17,120 nucleotides of DNA from Oscillospiraceae bacterium (GTDB lineage: Bacteria; Bacillota; Clostridia; Oscillospirales; Ruminococcaceae): contig JAQXNQ010000308.1 in the NCBI GenBank assembly GCA_029098085.1, forward strand, positions 1 through 17,120, given 5' to 3'. Every line of letters starts with the position of its first letter. The stretch's first letter is position 1. The notes beneath the pieces were generated by a model. That model did not search any database. It saw only the letters and a list, made by a program, of their open reading frames with translations, and was not told the origin of the DNA. Position numbers and translations under genes: made by a program. Shown one piece after another: positions 6,881-13,780 of this stretch.

Positions 6881-6909
6881 TTGATTTTTACGGGAAAAAG
6901 AGGTATGCT
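6881..6909 (+). promoter_or_regulatory. Sigma-A-type promoter of htpG
   Basis: TTGATT (-35, 6881-6886), a 17-bp spacer, TATGCT (-10, 6904-6909). The predicted transcription start falls about 7 nt later, inside the CIRCE element. Confidence 0.65.
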
Positions 6910-6912
6910 ATA

Positions 6913-6939
6913 TTAGCACTCAAGATAAACGAGTGCTAA
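6913..6939 (+). promoter_or_regulatory. CIRCE element (HrcA operator)
   Basis: TTAGCACTC (6913-6921), a 9-nt spacer and GAGTGCTAA (6931-6939), an exact match to the CIRCE consensus with the canonical spacing. It starts 3 nt after the -10, so bound HrcA would block transcription start at htpG. HrcA control of the gene is a strong inference. No hrcA gene is in the window. Confidence 0.95.
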
Positions 6940-6996
6940 ACTAATCGTATATGACCGGCTTCAGCCGCAGACAAAGATTGAAAGGAAGCATGCCAC

Positions 6997-8904
6997 ATGG
7001 CCAAAAAAGAATTCAAGGCGGAATCCAGGCGTTTGCTGGATATGATGATCAACTCCATCTACACCCATCGGGAGATTTTCCTGCGGGAGCTGATTTCCAA
7101 CGCCAGCGATGCCATCGACAAGCTGTACTACCGTTCCCTCACCGATGAAACGGTGGGCATGAACCGGGACGATTTCTGCATCCGCCTGACCGTCGACAAG
7201 GAAAACCGCACCCTGACCATCTCGGACAACGGCTGCGGCATGAGCGACGAGGAGCTGGAGAACAACCTGGGCACCATCGCCCAGAGCGGCTCCCTGGCCT
7301 TCAAGAAGGACAACGAGTCCAAGGAGGATATCGACATCATCGGCCAGTTCGGCGTGGGCTTCTACTCCGCCTTCATGGTCAGCAGCCATGTGACGGTTAT
7401 CAGCCGTCCCTTCGGCTCGGAGAAGGCCTGGCGCTGGGAATCCGACGGTGCCGACGGCTACACCATCACCGAAGACACCAAGGCCTCTCACGGCACTGAC
7501 ATCATCCTGCAGCTGAAGGAAAGCAGCGAGGAGGAAAACTACGACGAGTTCCTGGAGAGCTACCGTCTGCAGCAGCTGGTCAAGAAATACTCCGACTATA
7601 TCCGTTACCCCATCAAAATGATGATGGAGCGCAGCCGCCTGAAGGAGGGCACCGGCACCGAGGAAACCCCCGCCGAGTACGAATCCTACACCGAGGATGT
7701 AACCCTCAACAGCATGGTGCCCATCTGGAAGAAGAACAAGAGCGAGCTCACCGATGAGGACTACAACAGCTTCTACCGGGAGAAGTTCTTCGACTACGAA
7801 GCGCCCCTGAAGGTCATCCACAGCAGCACCGAGGGCGCTTCCACCTACAACGCCCTGCTGTTCATTCCCGCCAGAACCCCCTATGACTTCTATTCCCGGG
7901 ACTACGAGAAGGGCCTGCAGCTGTACGCCAGCGGCGTGCTGATCATGGACAAATGCGCCGACCTGCTGCCCGATTACTTCAGCTTTGTCAAGGGTCTGGT
8001 AGACTCGCAGGATCTGTCCCTGAACATCTCTCGTGAGATGCTGCAGCACGACCGCCAGCTGAAGCTCATCGCCGGCCGTCTGGAGAAGAAGATCAAGAGC
8101 GAGCTGCTGTCCATGCTGAAGAACGACCGGGAGAAGTACGAGGCCTTCTACAAGAACTTCGGCCTGCAGCTGAAGTACGGCGTCTACAGCGAATACGGCG
8201 CTCATAAGGAGCTGCTCCAGGATCTGCTGATGTTTTACTCTTCCACTGAGCAGAAGCTGGTCACGCTGGAGGAATATGTCTCCCGCATGAAGGAGGATCA
8301 GAAGTTCATCTACTACGCCTGCGGCGACACCACCGCTCACATCGACCGGCTGCCCCAGACCGAGCGGCTGAAGGAGATGGGCTACGAGATCCTCTATCTG
8401 ACCGATGATGTGGATGAATTCTGCCTGAAGATGATGATGAACTATTCCGAGAAGGAATTCCGCTCGGTGTCCGACAAGGATCTGGGGCTGGAGGAGCCTC
8501 AGGAGAACGAGGAGATCCAGAAGAAGAACGAGGAGAACAAGGAGCTGTTCCGGTTCATGAAGGACGCTCTGGGCGACAGGGTCACCGATGTGCGGCTGTC
8601 CTCCCGGCTCAAGAGCCATCCCATCTGCCTGTCCGCTGACGGCGGCCTGTCCATCGAGATGGAGAAGGTGCTCAACGGCATGCCCGGCGCCGTGCCGGAC
8701 GGCCAGAAGGTGCAGGCGCAGCGGGTGCTGGAGATCAACCCCGAGCATCCCATCTTCGCCCGGCTGACCGCCCTCTTCGCGGAGGATCCCGAGAAGCTCA
8801 AGTCCTACGCTGAGCTGCTGTACAATCAGGCGCTGCTCATCGAGGGCCTGCCCATTGAGGATCCGGTGGCCTTCACCAACGCGGTCTGCGATCTGATGGC
8901 GTAA
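6997..8904 (+). CDS. htpG: Molecular chaperone HtpG (bacterial Hsp90)
   Basis: An ATP-dependent cytoplasmic dimeric chaperone of 635 residues, the usual family length. The N-terminal GHKL ATPase domain shows FLRELISNASDAIDK (Glu31, Asn35), SDNGCGM (Asp77) and the lid-region motif GQFGVGFYSAF (116-126). The middle domain has VKKYSDYIRYPI and SLNISREMLQHD. The C-terminal dimerisation domain has LEINPEHP. A charged Glu/Lys-rich stretch (around 488-510) separates the middle and C-terminal parts. AAAGGAAG (6981-6988) is 8 nt before the ATG. The gene is alone on its transcript, under a promoter with CIRCE, so it is predicted to be heat-induced through HrcA. Confidence 0.97.
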   Translation: MAKKEFKAESRRLLDMMINSIYTHREIFLRELISNASDAIDKLYYRSLTDETVGMNRDDFCIRLTVDKENRTLTISDNGCGMSDEELENNLGTIAQSGSLAFKKDNESKEDIDIIGQFGVGFYSAFMVSSHVTVISRPFGSEKAWRWESDGADGYTITEDTKASHGTDIILQLKESSEEENYDEFLESYRLQQLVKKYSDYIRYPIKMMMERSRLKEGTGTEETPAEYESYTEDVTLNSMVPIWKKNKSELTDEDYNSFYREKFFDYEAPLKVIHSSTEGASTYNALLFIPARTPYDFYSRDYEKGLQLYASGVLIMDKCADLLPDYFSFVKGLVDSQDLSLNISREMLQHDRQLKLIAGRLEKKIKSELLSMLKNDREKYEAFYKNFGLQLKYGVYSEYGAHKELLQDLLMFYSSTEQKLVTLEEYVSRMKEDQKFIYYACGDTTAHIDRLPQTERLKEMGYEILYLTDDVDEFCLKMMMNYSEKEFRSVSDKDLGLEEPQENEEIQKKNEENKELFRFMKDALGDRVTDVRLSSRLKSHPICLSADGGLSIEMEKVLNGMPGAVPDGQKVQAQRVLEINPEHPIFARLTALFAEDPEKLKSYAELLYNQALLIEGLPIEDPVAFTNAVCDLMA

Positions 8905-9049
8905 AGATACAGGTTTACGTGAATCATTTGCAAAGAGGTTACTCCCCTTAAAGATTGACAGAACCGGTAACTTTTGCGCTTACTCTGACGCTCGGCATAT
9001 CGGTATTGCCAATTTTTGAGCGACCGCAGGGAGCGGTTTTCCAAAACTC

Positions 9050-9077
9050 TTCACTTTTCACTCTTCACTATTCACTG
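9050..9077 (+). repeat. Four-unit heptamer tandem repeat TTCACTN
   Basis: Four consecutive 7-bp units, TTCACTT, TTCACTC, TTCACTA and TTCACTG, differ only at the last base. It lies in the 3' untranslated region of htpG just upstream of the terminator. A 7-bp unit would not preserve a reading frame, and no ORF of interest crosses it. Confidence 0.7.
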
Positions 9078-9120
9078 CGTGTCATACTTTTTCTGTTCAT
9101 CACACTTTATCGACACGCTG

Positions 9121-9155
9121 ACGGGAGCTGCGCTTCGGCGCGGCTTCCGTTTTTC
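9121..9155 (+). terminator. Intrinsic terminator downstream of htpG
   Basis: A 13-bp stem, ACGGGAGCTGCGC / GCGCGGCTTCCGT with two G-U pairs, closed by a TTCG tetraloop and followed by TTTTC. It lies about 215 nt after the htpG stop and before the promoter of the next operon. Confidence 0.75.
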
Positions 9156-9204
9156 TCATTTCCCGCCATATTTTGTCCCTCGGCCATAAAAATCGCTGAA
9201 ACTA

Positions 9205-9233
9205 TGGACAATTGCCGGAAAAAGCATTAAAAT
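9205..9233 (+). promoter_or_regulatory. Promoter of the MATE / ABC-F / TIM-barrel operon
   Basis: TGGACA (-35, 9205-9210), a 17-bp spacer, TAAAAT (-10, 9228-9233), each one mismatch from consensus. The predicted start near 9240 would leave an ATG at 9245 almost without a leader, which supports the TTG start at 9284. Confidence 0.6.
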
Positions 9234-9283
9234 AGAAGGCGAACATGCCGCGTCTGCAGCGGCGGGGACGGGAGGCCTTTATT

Positions 9284-10666
9284 TTGTCTACAGCAAGAAT
9301 ATCCGGTTTTCTGGAGCGCCGTCTGGGCAGTGAGATCATCAGCTTCCGGCGCATTCTGGCGCTGTTTCTGCCCATTCTCTTTGACACGGTCATGGTTTCG
9401 GTCATGAGCGTGCTCAGCTCGTCCATGGTCAGCTCCTCCGGCGAGGCCGCTGTGGCGGCGGTCAACATGGTGGAGTCGGTCAACCAGTTCTTCACCAACT
9501 TCTATATCGCTATCGCCACCGGCGGCACGGTGGTAGTGGCTCAATACATCGGCCATCGGGATCATAAAGCCGCCGGACGGGCCGCCTCTCAGGCGATTCT
9601 GTCCGCCGTTTCGCTGGCGGCGGTGGTGGCACTGGTGCTGATTCTCTTCTCGGGGCAGATCATTGGTGTGCTGTTCGGCGAGGCGGAGGCGCTGGTGCTG
9701 GAGTATGGCCGCACCTATCTGATCTGCTGCGCCCTGTCCTATCCCTTCTATGCCCTGTTTCAGTCGTCGGTGGGCGCTCTGCGGGGCAGCGGCGACACCC
9801 GCTCCTCCATGGTGCTGTCCATCCTGCTCAACGCCGTCTTTCTGGCCGGCAACTTCGTGCTGATCAACCTCTGTAAGCTGGGGGTGCTGGGCAGCGGCAT
9901 CTCGCTGGTCTTCTGCCGGACGGTCATCGGTCTGCTGGCCCTGCTCTATCTGATTCACAAGCGGCGGGATCTGGAGATTCGTCCCAAAAGCTTCCTTCAT
10001 CTGGATCTGGCGCTGCAGAAGAGCATCCTGTACATCGGCCTTCCCACCGCGCTGGAGCAGGTCTTTTTCCACGGCGGCAAAATCGTCACCCAGACCTTCG
10101 TGGTCTCGCTGGGCACCGTCAATATGACCGCCAACGCCGTCAGCAACAGTCTGTTTGCCCTGCTGATGGCGCCCGCCAACTCGATCAATGTGCTGGTGGT
10201 GACGGTGGTGGGCTACTGTGTCGGCGCCGGACGGCCGGACGAGGGCAAGCGGCTGCTGAAGGCTCTGTGCCTGGCGGCCTGCGCCATCCACGCCTTGCTG
10301 GGGCTGCTGGTTTATCCGATGCTGCCCGCTCTGATTTCCATCTACCACGTTTCCGACGCGATCACCGGACATATCCTCAACTGCATGGCCATTCTGCTGG
10401 CGCTGGAGCCCCTTTCCTGGGCTTGGGCCTTCATCGTTCCGTCGGGACTGCGGGCCGCCGGAGACGCCAAATTCACCTCGCTGGTCTCCCTCAGCTGCAT
10501 GTGGCTGATCCGGGTGGTGCTGGGCTATCTCTTCGCCATCACGCTGAAAATCGGCATCGAGGGTATCTGGCTGGCCATGTGTCTGGAGTGGTTTGTCCGG
10601 GGCGCCATCTTCCTGTGGAGAATGCGGGGAGACAAGTGGTACCGGCATAAGCTGATTCAAAATTAA
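9284..10666 (+). CDS. MATE family efflux transporter
   Basis: An inner-membrane Na+- or H+-coupled multidrug/organic-cation exporter family of about 12 helices. The translation of 460 residues has repeated long hydrophobic segments. It also shows MATE-type signatures: GEAAVAAVNMVESVNQFF near the N-terminus, GALRGSGDTRSSM in the first half, and the matching GLRAAGDAKFTS in the second half. I chose TTG 9284 because GGGAGG (9270-9275) lies 8 nt upstream. An alternative ATG at 9245 adds 13 Arg-rich residues but its ribosome site overlaps the -10. It is the first gene of a three-gene operon with an ABC-F ATPase, which could point to drug or metabolite stress. The substrate is not predictable. Confidence 0.88.
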   Translation: MSTARISGFLERRLGSEIISFRRILALFLPILFDTVMVSVMSVLSSSMVSSSGEAAVAAVNMVESVNQFFTNFYIAIATGGTVVVAQYIGHRDHKAAGRAASQAILSAVSLAAVVALVLILFSGQIIGVLFGEAEALVLEYGRTYLICCALSYPFYALFQSSVGALRGSGDTRSSMVLSILLNAVFLAGNFVLINLCKLGVLGSGISLVFCRTVIGLLALLYLIHKRRDLEIRPKSFLHLDLALQKSILYIGLPTALEQVFFHGGKIVTQTFVVSLGTVNMTANAVSNSLFALLMAPANSINVLVVTVVGYCVGAGRPDEGKRLLKALCLAACAIHALLGLLVYPMLPALISIYHVSDAITGHILNCMAILLALEPLSWAWAFIVPSGLRAAGDAKFTSLVSLSCMWLIRVVLGYLFAITLKIGIEGIWLAMCLEWFVRGAIFLWRMRGDKWYRHKLIQN

Positions 10667-10681
10667 ATCGGAGGTTTTCGT

Positions 10682-12460
10682 TTGTTTGTACTTTCAGCCG
10701 AACATCTGACCAAAAGCTACAGTGAAAAAATTCTGCTGCGGGATGTATCCCTGCTGCTGGATGAAAAGGACAAGGCCGGTCTTATCGGCGTCAACGGAAC
10801 CGGCAAATCCACCCTTTTGAAGATTCTGGCGGGAGCCGAAACGCCGGACGGCGGCGTGCTGACCATTCCCGGCGGTGTCCGGGTGGGGTATCTGCCCCAG
10901 AATCCGGTCTTCCAGAAGGATCTGCCGGTGCTGGAGCAGGTCTTTCTGGGGATTTCCCAGAAGGATCGGGAAACCCAGGAGTATGAGGCCAAAGCGATTC
11001 TCACCCGGCTGGGTCTGCAGGATCTGCAGCAGCCGGTGGGGCAGCTCTCCGGCGGGCAGAAAAAACGGGTGGCCATGGCAGGGGCTCTGATTCACCCCTG
11101 CGACCTGCTGATTCTGGACGAGCCCACCAACCATTTGGACAACGAGATGATCTCCTGGCTGGAGCAGTATCTGATCCAGTTCCGGGGCGCGCTGCTGATG
11201 GTCACCCACGACCGGTACTTCCTCGACCGGGTCACCAACCGGATTCTGGAGCTGGATCGGGGGAGCCTGTACAGCTACACCGCCAATTTCAGCAAATTCC
11301 TCGAGCTGAAGGCCCAGCGGGAGGAGATGGCCGCCGCCAGCGAACGCAAGCGGCAGGCGCTGGTCAAACGGGAGCTGGACTGGATTCATCAGGGACCCAA
11401 GGCCCGGGGCACCAAGAGCCAGTACCGCATCGACCGGCTGAAGGAGCTGCAGGCCCGGGAGGCCGAGGCCCGCTCCGAGGAGCTGGCCCTGGGTTCGGTG
11501 GCCAGCCGTCTGGGCAGAAAGACCATCGAGCTGGATCATATCTCCAAAGCCTACGACGGCAAAGCGCTGATCCGGGATTTCAGCTACAATTTCCAGCGCC
11601 GCGCCCGCATCGGCATCGTGGGCAAAAACGGCTGCGGCAAATCCACCCTGCTGTCCATCATCGCCGGGCGGCTGACCCCCGACAGCGGCGAGGTCATCGT
11701 GGGGGAGACCGTGAAGGTCGGCTTCTTCTCTCAGGAGGGGGAGGAGATGGATCCCTCCATGCGGGTTATCGATTATATCCGGGAGCACGGCGAGTATGTG
11801 GAAACCACCGAAGGACGGCTCTCCGCCGCCCAGATGCTGGAGCAGTTTCTCTTTCCCTCCGACTGCCATTATCAGCAGATCGGACGGCTCTCCGGCGGCG
11901 AGCGGCGCAGGCTCTTCCTGCTGCGGATTCTCATCGAAGCGCCCAATATCCTGCTGCTGGACGAGCCCACCAACGATCTGGACATCCAGACCCTGATGAT
12001 TCTGGAGCAGTTCCTCGAGAGCTTTCAGGGGGCGGTCATCGCCGTGGCGCACGACCGGTATTTTCTGGACAAGGTGGCCGACCACATCTTCCGGCTGGAC
12101 GGAGAGGGGAACGTGCAGGTCTTCCTGGGCGGCTACTCCGACTATCTGCTGCAGCTGGAGGACGAGGAAGTGCCCCGTGTCTCCAAAGCCGCAAAACCCA
12201 AAGCGCCCCGCAGTGAACAGCCCAAAAAGCTGAAGTTCACCTTTAAGGAGCAGCGGGAATACGAAACCATTGACGATGATATCGCCGCCCTGGAGGAGCA
12301 GATCGCCGGAAAGGAGCGGGAGATCGAGGCGTCCAGCAGCGATTTTGAGCGGCTGCAGCAGCTGCTGGAGGAAAAGGAAACGCTGGAGGCTGCTCTGTCA
12401 GAGAAGGAAGAACGGTGGCTCTATCTCACCGAGCTTGCCGAGAAAATAAACAATCAATAA
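10682..12460 (+). CDS. uup: ABC-F family ATPase, Uup type
   Basis: A soluble protein of 592 residues with two fused ABC ATPase domains and no membrane segments. Domain 1 has Walker A GVNGTGKST (36-44), LSGGQKKRV and LLILDEPTNHLD. Domain 2 has GKNGCGKST, LSGGERRRL and LLLDEPTNDLD. The linker contains DWIHQGPKARGTKSQYR, which resembles the Uup linker rather than the long linkers of antibiotic-resistance ABC-Fs. A C-terminal Glu-rich coiled coil (~515-590) is also typical of Uup. ABC-F proteins act on the ribosome; Uup is linked to ribosome rescue/assembly and to genome stability. The start is TTG 10682 after CGGAGG, 15 nt past the MATE gene. Confidence 0.88.
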   Translation: MFVLSAEHLTKSYSEKILLRDVSLLLDEKDKAGLIGVNGTGKSTLLKILAGAETPDGGVLTIPGGVRVGYLPQNPVFQKDLPVLEQVFLGISQKDRETQEYEAKAILTRLGLQDLQQPVGQLSGGQKKRVAMAGALIHPCDLLILDEPTNHLDNEMISWLEQYLIQFRGALLMVTHDRYFLDRVTNRILELDRGSLYSYTANFSKFLELKAQREEMAAASERKRQALVKRELDWIHQGPKARGTKSQYRIDRLKELQAREAEARSEELALGSVASRLGRKTIELDHISKAYDGKALIRDFSYNFQRRARIGIVGKNGCGKSTLLSIIAGRLTPDSGEVIVGETVKVGFFSQEGEEMDPSMRVIDYIREHGEYVETTEGRLSAAQMLEQFLFPSDCHYQQIGRLSGGERRRLFLLRILIEAPNILLLDEPTNDLDIQTLMILEQFLESFQGAVIAVAHDRYFLDKVADHIFRLDGEGNVQVFLGGYSDYLLQLEDEEVPRVSKAAKPKAPRSEQPKKLKFTFKEQREYETIDDDIAALEEQIAGKEREIEASSSDFERLQQLLEEKETLEAALSEKEERWLYLTELAEKINNQ

Positions 12461-12475
12461 ACGGAGGTACCTGTT

Positions 12476-13387
12476 ATGAAATTCGGAATGAGCTGTTACT
12501 GTCTGGATCCCGCCATGGAGGCCGGACGCATGTCCATCGACGACGTCATCGATTATGCTGTGGCCCACGGCTGCGAGCACATCGAGTTCGTCCCCTTCCA
12601 TCTGGCCTTTGTCACCCCCGAGCAGACGCTGGATCTCGCCCTCATCGACCATGTGCGGGAGAAGTGCCAGTCCGCCGGCATCGAGATTTCCACTTATTCG
12701 GTCAACGCCGACCTGCTCAAGACCGACCCCGCTGAGGAAGCCAAAGAGATCGAGCGGGTCAAGCGGCATATCGACGCTGCGCAGCTGCTGGGTCTGACCC
12801 GGATGCGGTTTGACGTGGCCTCCTTCCGCCGTCCCTTCTCCACCAACACCATCTACAACTTCAACAAAGAGTTCCCCCAGATGGTCCGGAACGGCGCGCT
12901 GCTCTGCGACTACGCCGCCGAGAAGGGCATCACCATCGTCATGGAGAACCACGGCTTCTTCATCAACGGCTCCGACCGGGTGCTGCGGCTCATCGAAGCC
13001 ATCGACCGGCCCAACCTGAAGATGACGGTGGACGTGGGCAACTTCCTCTGCGTGGACGAGGATCCGGTGGCTGCCGTCAAGCGCTGCCTGCCGCTGGCTG
13101 AGATGATCCACCTGAAGGACTTTTACATCCGCAAGAAGGAGCTGCTGCCCGACCAGACCGAGATGTTCAACTGCAACAACGGCAGCTGGTTCGAGACCAT
13201 GGGCGGAAAGATGCTCCGGGGCTCGATTCTGGGTCAGGGCGATGTTGACATCTGGGAGATTCTGCGGATCATCAAGCACTCCGGCTTTGACGGCTACATC
13301 TCGCTGGAGTTTGAGGGCATGGAGCTCTGTGAGCAGGGCACCGAGATCAGTCTGGCCATGGCGAAGGCCATCTGGGCGAAGGTCTGA
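12476..13387 (+). CDS. Sugar phosphate isomerase/epimerase-like TIM-barrel protein
   Basis: A protein of 303 residues of the xylose-isomerase-like/AP-endonuclease 2 TIM-barrel superfamily, a cytoplasmic divalent-metal enzyme. The usual metal quartet is visible: Glu157 (MENHG), Asp186 (TVDVGN), His212 (MIHLKD) and a Glu at the last strand (LEFEG, ~278-280). The N-terminus MKFGMSCYCL is typical. The substrate is unknown; keto-sugar, inositol-derivative or sugar-phosphate epimerisation are possibilities for the family. CGGAGGT 8 nt upstream fixes the ATG. It follows the ABC-F gene by 15 nt and is closed by a strong terminator, so it is the last gene of the operon. Why a sugar enzyme is tied to MATE and Uup is not obvious. 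Confidence 0.85.
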   Translation: MKFGMSCYCLDPAMEAGRMSIDDVIDYAVAHGCEHIEFVPFHLAFVTPEQTLDLALIDHVREKCQSAGIEISTYSVNADLLKTDPAEEAKEIERVKRHIDAAQLLGLTRMRFDVASFRRPFSTNTIYNFNKEFPQMVRNGALLCDYAAEKGITIVMENHGFFINGSDRVLRLIEAIDRPNLKMTVDVGNFLCVDEDPVAAVKRCLPLAEMIHLKDFYIRKKELLPDQTEMFNCNNGSWFETMGGKMLRGSILGQGDVDIWEILRIIKHSGFDGYISLEFEGMELCEQGTEISLAMAKAIWAKV

Positions 13388-13400
13388 GTTTCAGGCAAAA

Positions 13401-13436
13401 GCAAAACCGGCCGCTGAAGCAAGCGGCCGGTTTTGC
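13401..13436 (+). terminator. Intrinsic terminator of the MATE operon
   Basis: A perfect 15-bp stem, GCAAAACCGGCCGCT / AGCGGCCGGTTTTGC, with a 6-nt loop. The T run is within the 3' arm of the stem, with matching A's in the 5' arm, so it could also work in the opposite direction. Confidence 0.85.
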
Positions 13437-13442
13437 TGCAGG

Positions 13443-13743
13443 CTGTCGAAAAAGTGGTTTGCAAGAAAAAGTTGCACAAACGAAGAGACAGCGTGAAAAA
13501 ATGGATGGAACCGGCATCGAGCCGGCCCCATCCATACGAGAACCCCTAGCTAGGGTTCTCGAGCTTTCCTGAGCTTTTATAAGCATATAAGAGATTTCGC
13601 CCTCTGCGGAGGGCGACCAGGGCGCCGCCCTGGACCTGCGATTTTTTGAAAAAAATCGAGTAAAACTTTAAATGCCTTGGCAACCAATCGAAAGTAAGTG
13701 CTTGTTTGTGCAAATTGCCAATTGGCAGTAACTTTTTCGACAG
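13443..13743. mobile_element. MITE-like non-coding element made of serial hairpins
   Basis: 301 bp bounded by perfect 13-bp inverted repeats, CTGTCGAAAAAGT (13443-13455) and its complement at 13731-13743. A second matching block inside, TTGCACAAAC (13472-13481) / GTTTGTGCAA (13704-13713), makes imperfect ends of about 39 bp. Between them lie successive hairpins. ATGGATGG/CCATCCAT holds a nested CCGGC/GCCGG (13501-13535). CGAGAACCC/GGGTTCTCG lies at 13537-13561 and TTATA/TATAA near 13577-13590. CGCCCTC/GAGGGCG lies at about 13599-13616 and CCAGGGCG/CGCCCTGG at about 13618-13634. An A/T hairpin CGATTTTTT/AAAAAATCG lies near 13639-13660. No gene or clear target duplication is seen. The small frames through it are not believable proteins. 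Confidence 0.7.
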
Positions 13744-13747
13744 TCTG

Positions 13748-13776
13748 AGTCCCGCCCTCATCGGGACGGGACTTTT
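13748..13776. terminator. Hairpin between the MITE-like element and sbcD
   Basis: AGTCCCGCCC pairs with GGGACGGGACT with one bulge. A T run follows on the + strand, and the hairpin begins 5 nt after the sbcD stop on the - strand. The poly-T lies on the + strand side, so it fits + strand termination better. For sbcD the hairpin is present but lacks a good U tract. Confidence 0.5.
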
Positions 13777-13780
13777 CCTT

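Larger units (their letters stand above)
8905..9204. other. Intergenic region between htpG and the MATE operon
   Basis: About 300 nt with no supportable gene. It contains a short hairpin with a T run (ACCGC/GCGGT, 9023-9040) that may be a weak first terminator, the heptamer tandem at 9050-9077, and a better terminator at 9121-9155. Both strands are T/A-richer than the genes around it. The small open frames here have no family features. Confidence 0.6.

Noticed and set aside
6961..8748. A 595-residue open frame on the - strand opposite htpG
   Set aside because: It is a shadow of a strongly G/C-third-position gene. The composition is Leu/Val/Gln/His-rich with no domain, and htpG is unmistakable on the + strand.
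10694..12085. Long - strand open frame opposite the ABC-F gene; likewise 9227-10660 opposite MATE, 3386-4618 opposite prs and 12398-13279 opposite the TIM-barrel gene
   Set aside because: The same shadow effect: no ribosome sites and no recognisable domains, while the + strand proteins have complete motifs.
13443..13743. CRISPR array from repeated hairpins
   Set aside because: The hairpins have different sequences and sizes, and there are no regular direct repeats with spacers.
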